DNA from: a virus
Direction: 5' to 3' (one strand)
IMG/VR virus record: IMGVR_UViG_3300009177_000031
Location: 24,310-88,309 of that record
Length of the DNA stretch: 64,000 nucleotides
Positions 26,459 to 35,001 of the stretch are shown piece after piece. Positions within the stretch are counted from its first letter, which is position 1, and each line of letters starts with the position of its first letter. A program made the position numbers and the translations under genes. The notes under the pieces were generated by a model that saw only the letters and a program-made list of their open reading frames with translations, made no database searches and was not told the origin of the DNA.

Positions 26459-28561
26459 ATGCCTACGCCGTTCCAGCTGAAGACATTCCCTGAGATCCTC
26501 GCTGCGATGTTCGCGACCGCGCGTTCGCAGCTCGATCCAGACATCGACCTGAACATCGGTTCGATCCTGCGCGCGATCTACGAAGCGTGCTCGCTGCAAG
26601 ATGCTGAGCAGTACGTTCAGATCGGCAAGCTTCTCGATCTGTTCTCGCGCGGCAATGCGATTGGCGACGATTTGGATCGTCGCGGTCTCGACTTTGGCGC
26701 TGACGTCTTCACCGACATGCGGCGACGTCAGGCGAACACGAGCATCTCGGCAATCGTGGTTGGCGATGGAACGATCCAGCGCTCGGCAACGCTCGTTGCT
26801 GACGTACCTGCAACGTCGTCGTCGTTCTCGATCAGCGACCCAACGAATTGGCCTGCGGCTGGCTCGATGATGATGGAGCCTGGAACGCTGCGCCAGGAAG
26901 AGGTGTTCTTCACGCTGTCTGGTGCCGTCGTCACAATCGTGTCGCCTGCAACCGGAACGGTGAACCCTCACCTGCAAGGCGGAACGGTCAAGACGATTGC
27001 GACGCGTTCGGTGCTCGCGGTGCAATTGAACGCTGGTGGTACCTCAGCGTCGATCCAATCAGGCACCGAAGGCGCGTGGCCTTCGAGCGGTTCGGTCATC
27101 TTCGAGCGCGACACGGTTCGACGCGAGCTGCGCACGTTCACACGTGTCGGCACGACGCTGACGCTCGGTGTTGCAGCGACGTTCACGCACGCAGCTAGCT
27201 CGGACGTGACGTTGTCGACGTTCGGGTCAGACCGTCCGGTCGGTAGCGGTAGCGCGTGCCTCGTGCCGGCCACGACGTCCACCGCGTCGATTCTGTTCCG
27301 CACCACCGCAGCGGGTACGCTGATGGACGGCGACTATGCGTCCGATCCGATTGCTGTCGAGTCTGACGGCGTTGGTTCTACGACGCGCGTTGGTGCAAAC
27401 ACGATCACGCAATGGCAGTCGCCTCCGTTCGCAAACGCGACGGTGACGAATCCGAACGCAGCGGTGCGCGGTCGCGATCGTGAAGACGACGCGTCGTACA
27501 ACACGCGCATCTCCAACTTCATTCAGAGCCTGTCGCGTGCGACAGCGCTCGCGATCGAAACGCTGACGGCCGGACAGCAGGATCCGTTCACGAATCTGAT
27601 CATCTCGTTCGCGCAAACGGTGGAGCCTGTCGCGCCAGGCCAATCGTTGCTGTACGTCACCGATGGCAGCACGACGTTCGCGATCGACTACCAGGTGAAG
27701 CCTGGACGAATCATCCTGATCAACGATGCGCGCACGAACGACAAGCGCGCTCACCTACCGGACTACGGTCCGTTCCAGGAAGTGCTCGCACCGACGGCGC
27801 AGGTCACGCCGCGTTTGTACAAGAGCGATCCAGGAGCGTCGAACGTGTCGACGCTCACCGGTGCAAACTTCATCGAAGATTCGACGCAAGGCTGGACGGT
27901 GAACCAGTGGGCAGGTTTCACGGTGAAGGCTACCGATGGGCAGTTCTATCCGGTCACCAGCAACACGGCGATCCGTTTGACCGTGACAGCTGGTGGCGCA
28001 ACGCCAGCGCTCGGTCAGTACGCGGTGTTCGATTTGCGCGTCTCCGCTGCGCCGCTCGTGCCGGAAACGGACTACGTGTTCAACTCGTCCACGGGTGATT
28101 TGGAGCTGGTCGTTCCGCTCGCGCAGCATCAATCGATCATCGCAGCGGATGACAACGCGACCGCGGTTGGTGCGTACGTTTACTCGCGCGGTCTCGCTGC
28201 GTACGCGCAGCGTTTGGTGAACGGCGACCGCACGGACCTGCAAGACTACCCTGGCATCAAAGCGCTCGGTACGTCGTGCCTCGTCACCGCACCGACGGTC
28301 ATCACGCCGACGATCGTCATCCAGATCATCACGGCGTCAGGACTCACCGATGCAGATCTCGCGTCGACGGTGCAGAGCGTGGTGCAATCGTACGTGAACG
28401 GTCTCGGCATCGGTCAGCAAGTGCTCATCTCCGAGATTATGCGTCTCGTGAAGAACCTCAACGGCGTCACCGATTGTCGCGTCATCTCGCCGACGGCAAA
28501 CGTGCAGGTACCTGACGGACAAATCGCGCGCATGAACACGACTGACGTGCAGGTGGTGTGA
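26459..28561 (+). CDS. Baseplate J-like wedge protein
   Basis: 700 residues, site GAGGTAG. Starts PTPFQLKTFPEILAAMFATA with an early DLNIGSILRAIYEA segment. It carries the J-family block GRDREDDASYNTRISNF followed by a helix RATALAIETLTAGQQDP, and the C-terminal VVQSYVNGLGIGQQVLISEIMRLVKNL part is also typical. Homologues (P2 gpJ, Mu gp47, T4 gp6) build the iris of the baseplate. The middle contains extra beta domains, making it longer than P2 gpJ. Confidence 0.82.
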   Translation: MPTPFQLKTFPEILAAMFATARSQLDPDIDLNIGSILRAIYEACSLQDAEQYVQIGKLLDLFSRGNAIGDDLDRRGLDFGADVFTDMRRRQANTSISAIVVGDGTIQRSATLVADVPATSSSFSISDPTNWPAAGSMMMEPGTLRQEEVFFTLSGAVVTIVSPATGTVNPHLQGGTVKTIATRSVLAVQLNAGGTSASIQSGTEGAWPSSGSVIFERDTVRRELRTFTRVGTTLTLGVAATFTHAASSDVTLSTFGSDRPVGSGSACLVPATTSTASILFRTTAAGTLMDGDYASDPIAVESDGVGSTTRVGANTITQWQSPPFANATVTNPNAAVRGRDREDDASYNTRISNFIQSLSRATALAIETLTAGQQDPFTNLIISFAQTVEPVAPGQSLLYVTDGSTTFAIDYQVKPGRIILINDARTNDKRAHLPDYGPFQEVLAPTAQVTPRLYKSDPGASNVSTLTGANFIEDSTQGWTVNQWAGFTVKATDGQFYPVTSNTAIRLTVTAGGATPALGQYAVFDLRVSAAPLVPETDYVFNSSTGDLELVVPLAQHQSIIAADDNATAVGAYVYSRGLAAYAQRLVNGDRTDLQDYPGIKALGTSCLVTAPTVITPTIVIQIITASGLTDADLASTVQSVVQSYVNGLGIGQQVLISEIMRLVKNLNGVTDCRVISPTANVQVPDGQIARMNTTDVQVV

Positions 28562-29970
28562 TGACAGCTTCAACCGACGTCAAGGATCTGTACAAGGTCT
28601 ACCAGCTGCTTCAAGGTTTGCCGCCTTCGTTCAAGCGAACGAAGGATGGCGTTCTCGCAGCTGCGCTCACAGCATGTGGCGAGCGCGACAACTTCATCGG
28701 CGGTCTGTTCGGCAAACGCAACTTCCTCGGCGAGACGTCGCTGCTTCTGAGTGGGCCTGGCATCATCAACACGACCGCAGGGCTGTCGCAGAACGCTACG
28801 AACGGCAAACCGCCTGGACCGACGGTTCCAACTGGTGCCGATTTGAGCGTGAGCGGTGGCGTCGTTTGGACCGCGGTGATGACGACGACAGCGCTCACCA
28901 CGGTGTCGTTCTCGATTGCAGTGCTCGCAGGTGCGCCAGCGCCAAACGGCATCACGGTGAACGACAACCAGTATTGGGACACGAACCTGAACTCGTGGCA
29001 GACCGCGACCGGCAACGTCGGGGTGCTCATCGGTTTGGGCGGTGGCGGTGTCACGGTTGCGACGCTCGAAGCGGCGATCAACTCGAAGTCGCGTTTGCTG
29101 CGCGTGACGTCGCCTGATGTCACAAACGCTGCGCACACGATTCCAGCGCAAACCGCTCTCGTTGGGCCTGTCAACATGTCGAACGTGCAGGATCGCAGCG
29201 CGATCGATCAGGCGCGCGATTCGATGTTCGTGAACACGGCGAGCGGCAAGTTCCTCACGGACCTTGGCTCGAACTACGGCGTACCTCGTCCTCCGCAATC
29301 GCCGTTCGACGACGAGCTGTTCCGGCGCATCGTCCCTGTGCTCGCGTGGCTTCCGAAGACGCCGTTGCTCGTGACGTACAAGCTCGCTGAGGTGATCTTC
29401 GGTACGCAAGCGGTGGTGCAAACGCAGTACGGACACACGTGGCAGATCTACGAGGTGAACCCAAACGAGATCATCTTCGAGTGTCCGATTGGGCTCATCG
29501 CTGGAAACACAGAAACCGCTAGCTACATGCACGGCTACCCTGGAACCACAGGAGCGGTGACAGGACCGACGAACACGATCACCAACGTTGGATCAGATGC
29601 GCGCCTCGCAGTTTCAGGAAGCAACCTGACAGGCTTCACGATCTACGTGTTCTTTACTGGTGCCTGGCAGACGTACACGATTAGCTCGTCTAGCTACAAC
29701 CTCGGAACGCAGACGAACACGTTTGTGTTGAGCGCATCGACGGTACCGACTGGTGACAGCTATCCGTTCTTCATCGACATCCCAAGCGCGAACAGCTTCA
29801 ACCCTGGCGATTACATGATGAGCGACGCGACGGTGACAGCGGACGGTACGAATCCTCCGCACAACGATTTGGTTTACTTGTTCGGTAAGGCCCGGCTTGA
29901 TATCTTTGAGTTCTACATGAACAACTTTGTGCGAGCTGCGGGCGTCAGCTTGCGCAGCGAGATTCTGTAA
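28561..29970 (+). CDS. Baseplate wedge / tail protein I-like
   Basis: 469 residues; its ATG shares one base with the J-gene stop. The N terminus is helical (DLYKVYQLLQGLPPSF). A block FLTDLGSNYGVPRPPQSPFDDELFRR near residues 230-255 is typical of proteins encoded after gpJ. The C-terminal third is a Thr/Ser-rich beta domain followed by a helical end. It is probably the wedge component that links the J-like protein to the tail fibres. Confidence 0.62.
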   Translation: MTASTDVKDLYKVYQLLQGLPPSFKRTKDGVLAAALTACGERDNFIGGLFGKRNFLGETSLLLSGPGIINTTAGLSQNATNGKPPGPTVPTGADLSVSGGVVWTAVMTTTALTTVSFSIAVLAGAPAPNGITVNDNQYWDTNLNSWQTATGNVGVLIGLGGGGVTVATLEAAINSKSRLLRVTSPDVTNAAHTIPAQTALVGPVNMSNVQDRSAIDQARDSMFVNTASGKFLTDLGSNYGVPRPPQSPFDDELFRRIVPVLAWLPKTPLLVTYKLAEVIFGTQAVVQTQYGHTWQIYEVNPNEIIFECPIGLIAGNTETASYMHGYPGTTGAVTGPTNTITNVGSDARLAVSGSNLTGFTIYVFFTGAWQTYTISSSSYNLGTQTNTFVLSASTVPTGDSYPFFIDIPSANSFNPGDYMMSDATVTADGTNPPHNDLVYLFGKARLDIFEFYMNNFVRAAGVSLRSEIL

Positions 29971-29979
29971 GGAGCGATC

Positions 29980-32799
29980 ATGGCGACAGGCGATAAGACC
30001 ACAGCGACGCGACCGGTTGGTCAATCCAACATGCGGTTGGATCTGGTCGACTACGCCGCGATGGCGTTGGTCGGTCAGCTCGCAGTCGAAGCGGCGAACC
30101 GCTCGCTCGCAGCGACACCGAAGGCGACAGCTGGTGCAGCTGTCGGTGAGCGCTGGCTCGGAAGCATGACGGCGAATCCCACGACCGGTTCGGACGGCTT
30201 GTTTCGTCTCGACTCCACGACGTTCGTTGGTCTCGATGCGAACGGCGGCATGCTCATCAAGCCGAACGGTACCGCGCTCTCGATCACGATCCCAGCTGGT
30301 GGTGCGAGCCAACAGGTGTATGCGTACGTCAGCGACGTCTCCGAGAACACGCAGGTGCGTCGCTTCCTTCCTGCAACCGGCCCGTTCAACGAGTTCGCGA
30401 GCGCGATCAACGTGGCGCTTCGCCAAACGGTTGGGCTCTACGTGCGTGCAGGAACGCTCGGAAGCGTTGTGGCGCAGGATGCGGTTGCAGGCATCACGCG
30501 TCCGCTTCTGTTCCTCGGTATCGCAACGAACACCGGTGGTGTCGTCACGTTCACGCCTGGTACGAACACGCTCGAAACGGTGCGCACGCCTGCGAGCGTT
30601 CCGCAAACTGACAGCGGCACGACGACGGTCAAGACGACGGTTACCGGTTCGCAGAACACATTGCGCGAGCTGATCAACGCTGCGCTCTACGCAGTGGGCA
30701 ACGCGATGTTCAAGGGTAGTGACTTCATCACGCCTGCGGACGGCAACAATTGGGGTGCGTACAACGTCGCGTCGCTCTCTGGCGGTATCGACAAGACGTT
30801 CCGCCAAGCGCTCGGGTACGTCATCATCGGCAACGGCACGACGGTGTTTGGCGACTTCAACACGAACGCGTATGCAAACAGCAAGCTGTTGATGGATGCA
30901 GCGTTTGCGTCGCTCCCAGCACAAGGTGGCACGATCATCATCAAGCGTGGTGTGCAGCTCACCAATTGGGGTGGCGTCACGTGCAATGCGCCTACGGCGA
31001 AGACCGTCGTCATCATTGGCGACCACACGAACACGCCGAACAACTTCCCACAACTCAACTTCGCCACCGGTGAATCGATCACCGCAGGAAGCACCGGTGC
31101 ACTCATCTTCCAGAACGTGCACATCCGGTGGGTGCAGAACGCAATCATCGCTGCGGCAACTGGTGCAGGTTCGTACCTGAAGTTCGTCGATTGCTACATC
31201 GACAAGGCCGGTGCCGCGGACACAGGGGCCTTCATCACCGGTACGACGGTGAGCGACGTCCATTTCGAGCGCTGCAACGCGCTCGTGTCTGTCACGAGCG
31301 GTACCGCAAACGGCATGCTGATTCGCGCGACAAGCCAGTGTCAGCGTTGGGCGGTGAAGAAGTGCAACTTCACCGCTGGTAGCGCTGATATGGCGTGGTT
31401 TCAATTTGGCGACATGCGCGCCGATTTGGACTTCACCGATTTGACGTTTGCGGACTTCGGAACGCAAACCGGAGCTACCGCTGGTGTCGGTTGTTTTACG
31501 TGCGCTTCGTCTGACAACTCGACGGTGGCGAACATCGTCGGTCGGCGTTTCAGGAACATCTACAACACGACGTCGGTTCCGACGTTTTTCCTGTCGACCG
31601 CAGGCAATCTCGACATCTCGAACGTCGAGCAATTGAAAGCGTCGACGGTTGCGTTCAGCGCATCAGGCTACAGCGGTACAGGGCCAATCAAGGTGCGTCA
31701 CAGCAGGATCGTAGGCGTCACGCTCGCCGGCGCGTACCCTGACATCGCGTTCCAAGACGTCACGTTCTTCGGGACAGGTTCGACGCTTGGAAGTGTCACG
31801 AGCAACCAAGGCACGATTGAAATCACGCGTTGTCGTTTCATGCCGACGATCGCGGGGCGGCCGATTCTCGTTGGTGGTTTGACGATCAACGAGCTTCGTG
31901 TCGACAGCTGTTACTTCGAGGGCGTGTTTCACACGACGACGGACATCGCGTGCTTCGCGGTGCAAGCAAACACGAAGCTCACGAAGTGCGTGATCCAGAA
32001 CAACGAGGTGAACGGCTTCCAGAACATCGCGTGGGCTGGTGGCGCAAGCGTCTACTCGCGCTGCTTCGAGCTGGACGTCGTGACGGTCACGTCTGTCGTG
32101 TTCCAGAACAACACCGCTACGAACCTGATGAGCAGCTCGTCAGGAACGGCACGTGTTGGCGTGTACATGTTGGAGCTGAACTCGCACGATCGCGCAACGG
32201 TGGAATTGGGCATTGGTGGTTTGGTGTACCGCAACAACACGATCGGCGATGACGGCTCGCGATGCATGATGCTGATGGTGGCGAACTACGGATCCGTCAC
32301 CGACGTGTTCATCCAGAACAATCGGTGGGGTGGGACGTACGACAACGGTGCAGCGAACGCGTGTTCGCTTTCGCACATCATCAACTTCGCTTCACCTGGC
32401 TCTGGCACGCAAACGCTGTCGTTCGTCAAGGTCGAAGGCAACCACATGACGTTGCTTGCTGGCGCAGGCAACATGAACGCGATCGCAATCGACTTCGCTC
32501 GGTTCATGCAGTTCTTCTCGGTGTTGCCGATCTTCGCGCTGTCGATCTCGCACAACCACTTCGATTGCTCGTCCGGTAACCCGGCTGCATTTGATGCCGT
32601 CAACGGCTTCGGCGTCAACATGAGCTTCGCTGTTTGGAGTTTCGAGCTGTGGGGGAACACCGCCATCTATGGCGCGAGCACGGTGGTGAACTTCTTCCAG
32701 ATCAACATCGGAAGTGCAATCAGCTTCAACGCAAGCTCTGGCGCGTTGCCGACAGCCGGTTCGGTGTTCACAAGCAACATCCAGATCAAGCGTCACTAA
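29980..32799 (+). CDS. Tailspike / tail fibre with right-handed beta-helix
   Basis: 939 residues, site AAGGAGCG. The N-terminal 130 residues look like a baseplate-attachment domain. From about residue 300 the sequence shows pectate-lyase-like coils (GGTIIIKRGVQLTNWGG, YLKFVDCYIDKAGA, VHFERCNALVSVTSG, IEITRCRFMP, VVFQNNTATNLM) with regular Cys/Asn ladders. This is a host-surface recognition or glycan-degrading protein. Specificity cannot be read from the sequence. Confidence 0.8.
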   Translation: MATGDKTTATRPVGQSNMRLDLVDYAAMALVGQLAVEAANRSLAATPKATAGAAVGERWLGSMTANPTTGSDGLFRLDSTTFVGLDANGGMLIKPNGTALSITIPAGGASQQVYAYVSDVSENTQVRRFLPATGPFNEFASAINVALRQTVGLYVRAGTLGSVVAQDAVAGITRPLLFLGIATNTGGVVTFTPGTNTLETVRTPASVPQTDSGTTTVKTTVTGSQNTLRELINAALYAVGNAMFKGSDFITPADGNNWGAYNVASLSGGIDKTFRQALGYVIIGNGTTVFGDFNTNAYANSKLLMDAAFASLPAQGGTIIIKRGVQLTNWGGVTCNAPTAKTVVIIGDHTNTPNNFPQLNFATGESITAGSTGALIFQNVHIRWVQNAIIAAATGAGSYLKFVDCYIDKAGAADTGAFITGTTVSDVHFERCNALVSVTSGTANGMLIRATSQCQRWAVKKCNFTAGSADMAWFQFGDMRADLDFTDLTFADFGTQTGATAGVGCFTCASSDNSTVANIVGRRFRNIYNTTSVPTFFLSTAGNLDISNVEQLKASTVAFSASGYSGTGPIKVRHSRIVGVTLAGAYPDIAFQDVTFFGTGSTLGSVTSNQGTIEITRCRFMPTIAGRPILVGGLTINELRVDSCYFEGVFHTTTDIACFAVQANTKLTKCVIQNNEVNGFQNIAWAGGASVYSRCFELDVVTVTSVVFQNNTATNLMSSSSGTARVGVYMLELNSHDRATVELGIGGLVYRNNTIGDDGSRCMMLMVANYGSVTDVFIQNNRWGGTYDNGAANACSLSHIINFASPGSGTQTLSFVKVEGNHMTLLAGAGNMNAIAIDFARFMQFFSVLPIFALSISHNHFDCSSGNPAAFDAVNGFGVNMSFAVWSFELWGNTAIYGASTVVNFFQINIGSAISFNASSGALPTAGSVFTSNIQIKRH

Positions 32800-32809
32800 G
32801 GAGGCGTTC

Positions 32810-33172
32810 GTGTCCGCTGCAATCCCAAAGGTCTCGTACGGACAAACCGTCACTCGCATCAAACAGGGCGACACGCTTCCGATCCTCACGTACACGACGC
32901 AGGACGAGAACCAGCAAATGGTTCCAATCACCGGCGCGACCGGCGTGCAGTTTCGCTACTGCTTGAAGGGCGCCGATCCGGCAACTGCAATCGTTCGTCA
33001 GGCGACGATCCTCGCAGCTGACCAAGGTCAATTGACGTACGCCTGGATTGCAGCCGACACGGCGCAGCCTGGCACTTACAACGGCGAATGGATCGTCGCC
33101 TTCCCAAATGGTGGACAGCAAACCTTCCCTGTGCGCGGCTATCAGCCGTTCGTTGTGGAAGCGAAACTCTGA
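32810..33172 (+). CDS. BppU N-terminal-like Ig-fold tail protein
   Basis: 120 residues, GTG start after AAGGAGG. Reads like the BppU-N / phage Ig-like family: a QGDTLPILTY start, ITGATGVQFRYCLKG, QGQLTYAWIAADTAQPGTYN, FPNGGQQTFPVRGYQP and a terminal VVEAKL. In other phages such domains anchor receptor-binding proteins to the baseplate. Encoded directly after the tailspike. Confidence 0.7.
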   Translation: MSAAIPKVSYGQTVTRIKQGDTLPILTYTTQDENQQMVPITGATGVQFRYCLKGADPATAIVRQATILAADQGQLTYAWIAADTAQPGTYNGEWIVAFPNGGQQTFPVRGYQPFVVEAKL

Positions 33173-33189
33173 AGTGAAAGGAGACCACA

Positions 33190-33540
33190 ATGAGCGCTAG
33201 CGGCAAACTGATGTCATTCGGCGGTACGGCGACCACGACGGAGACGCGCGTTGCGTTTCCGCAGGCGTACCGTAGGGGCTACCCAAACGCGAACCCTGGT
33301 GCTGGTGTTCAGACGTATCCGACACCGCAAAAGCCACCTTCGTTCATGAAAAACCTGCGCATCCGGTGCACCGATGCGACGAACGATTTGCTCATCCGCA
33401 TCAACGGCGGTTCGCAAATCACGGTGAAGCACACCGATGCGCAGCCGTTCCAGTTCGATCCTGGTGAGGTTCACGATCTCACCGTGCAATCGAGTGCGGC
33501 GACGGCTGCGTGGGAAGCTGTCGGCGTCGTGTCGGCATAA
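33190..33540 (+). CDS. Small beta-rich tail-region protein
   Basis: 116 residues, site AAAGGAG. Beta-sandwich-like C-terminal half (NLRIRCTDATNDLLIRING, HDLTVQSSAATAAWEAVGV). Similar proteins are common next to receptor-binding genes, but no named family is recognised. Confidence 0.62.
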   Translation: MSASGKLMSFGGTATTTETRVAFPQAYRRGYPNANPGAGVQTYPTPQKPPSFMKNLRIRCTDATNDLLIRINGGSQITVKHTDAQPFQFDPGEVHDLTVQSSAATAAWEAVGVVSA

Positions 33541-33552
33541 ACGGAGGCGACG

Positions 33553-33990
33553 ATGAACCCTGTCGTAACGCTTGCGCAAGCGGCGCCCATCGAGAAGTCG
33601 GGCACCGATTACATGGTGCAGTACGGCGTCGTTGGCATCATGTGCGTGGTGTTCGCGTACATCATCTTCTACCTCTACCGCGAGAACCGAGCTGACCGAC
33701 GCGAAGCAGCTGCAAACGAGAAGAACCATGCCGCCGAGCTGATGGCGTGCAAGGAGCAGTGCAAGACGGAGAAGGAAGCGCTGGAGAAGCTGTTCGAGAA
33801 ACGCAATCGCGAGATCCTCGAAGGCTACACGCAACAGCTCATCGTGATCCGTCAGTCGTGCGAGAAGCGCGAGGACGACATCCGGCGCGAGTTCAACGCG
33901 CTCGCAGAGAAGCTCGCCAACGGCAACAAGGAATCCAGCGAGGCGTTGGTCGAGATGCTTCAGCAGTTTCTCAACAAGGTGGTCAAGTGA
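33553..33990 (+). CDS. Single-TM coiled-coil protein, possible lysis protein
   Basis: 145 residues. One predicted transmembrane segment (about residues 23-42, VQYGVVGIMCVVFAYIIFYL) is followed by a charged coiled coil to the C terminus. This topology fits a holin-like or spanin-like protein or a phage membrane anchor. No endolysin gene is adjacent; the only other transglycosylase-like gene is 23 kb away. Confidence 0.62.
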   Translation: MNPVVTLAQAAPIEKSGTDYMVQYGVVGIMCVVFAYIIFYLYRENRADRREAAANEKNHAAELMACKEQCKTEKEALEKLFEKRNREILEGYTQQLIVIRQSCEKREDDIRREFNALAEKLANGNKESSEALVEMLQQFLNKVVK

Positions 33991-34001
33991 AAGGAGCTTC
34001 C

Positions 34002-34244
34002 ATGGCGCTCTCGCAGAACGCAAAGGATGCTGTGCAGGAAGCTACGGCTTCATGTGAGCGCGTTGCTGAACGTGCTCGCACGATCACCGCCGCAATTGCA
34101 AATCGACCTACGCGTGCTCGAACGAATCCGTTCATCAAGATCGAGGACAGCGAGTTCGAGCAAGAGGATAGCATGGTGATGTCGATCGAGAAGGTCATCA
34201 GCACGCAAAGCAACGCGGCGATCGAAGTGCAAAAGGACGAGTAA
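34002..34244 (+). CDS. Small hypothetical protein
   Basis: 80 residues, site AAAGGAG, 11 bases after the one-TM protein. Helical and charged, with a basic middle (ANRPTRARTNPF) and acidic end. Could work with the neighbouring membrane protein; no motif recognised. Confidence 0.6.
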   Translation: MALSQNAKDAVQEATASCERVAERARTITAAIANRPTRARTNPFIKIEDSEFEQEDSMVMSIEKVISTQSNAAIEVQKDE

Positions 34245-34245
34245 C

Positions 34246-34674
34246 GTGGGAACAACCGGTGCGTACAACGTGGCGAAGTTTCAGCTCGCCACGAAGCAGC
34301 TCGATCTGTCGTCAGCCGACTTGCGCGTGCTGTTGGTCGCGAGCGGCTACGTGTTCAACCCTGACCATCGTGTGGTCTCCGACATCACGTCCGAGCTGAG
34401 CGGCACCGGGTACCTTCGTCAGCAATTGCAAACCATCAGCGTCGTTGAAGACGACGTGAACAACGTCGTGACGTTCGATGCAGCTGACATGTTGTGGGCA
34501 GGTGCAAATTTCACCGGCGGTGCTGTCGATGCAGCGATCATCTACATCGAAAGCTCGAACACCGATTCGCTGCGACAGCTCGTTTGCAGCGTCAACCTGA
34601 ATCCAAAGATCACAACGGCTGGCTCAAACTACACGGTCTCGTGGGGTGCAAACGGCATCCTTCGCTTGTCCTGA
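34246..34674 (+). CDS. Small tail-region protein
   Basis: 142 residues, GTG start one base after the previous stop. Begins GAYNVAKFQLATKQLDL and has LLVASGYVFNPDHRVVSD, a pattern common in small phage proteins of tail-fibre clusters. Function unknown. Confidence 0.6.
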   Translation: MGTTGAYNVAKFQLATKQLDLSSADLRVLLVASGYVFNPDHRVVSDITSELSGTGYLRQQLQTISVVEDDVNNVVTFDAADMLWAGANFTGGAVDAAIIYIESSNTDSLRQLVCSVNLNPKITTAGSNYTVSWGANGILRLS

Positions 34675-34686
34675 AGGAGCAATCGC

Positions 34687-35001
34687 ATGCAGTGGAACGT
34701 TCGTGAAGACGGACCCTACGTCGTCATCCCTGGTGGTAGGGAGGTTCTGATCACTGAAGCCGTGCCGTTCATAGCGGCAGATGGTTCGCTCGTCATTCGC
34801 ATTCCAGCGCGTGATGTGAACGTCATCACGCCGATCGTTCCAGAGCTGCACTACGACATGACGGACGTGGTGCGTTTGGTGATCGCAGTGGTCAGGGGTG
34901 GGCTCACGATCGCTCAAATCTCTGCGGTTCGTCCAAATGTCGCAACCGCAGTGCAAACGTTCATGACCAACCACGGTCTCGTCGCAGGATCAGCACCATG
35001 A
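34687..35001 (+). CDS. Small hypothetical protein
   Basis: 104 residues, site GAAGGAGC, ATGA overlap with the repeat-domain gene that follows. Mixed alpha/beta, no Cys and no membrane segment. Co-translated with the next protein, so possibly its partner. Confidence 0.6.
   Translation: MQWNVREDGPYVVIPGGREVLITEAVPFIAADGSLVIRIPARDVNVITPIVPELHYDMTDVVRLVIAVVRGGLTIAQISAVRPNVATAVQTFMTNHGLVAGSAP

Noticed and set aside
29614-31632. 672-codon minus-strand frame
   Set aside because: Shadow of the tailspike gene; no domain pattern and implausible composition (Arg, Val, Asp repeats).
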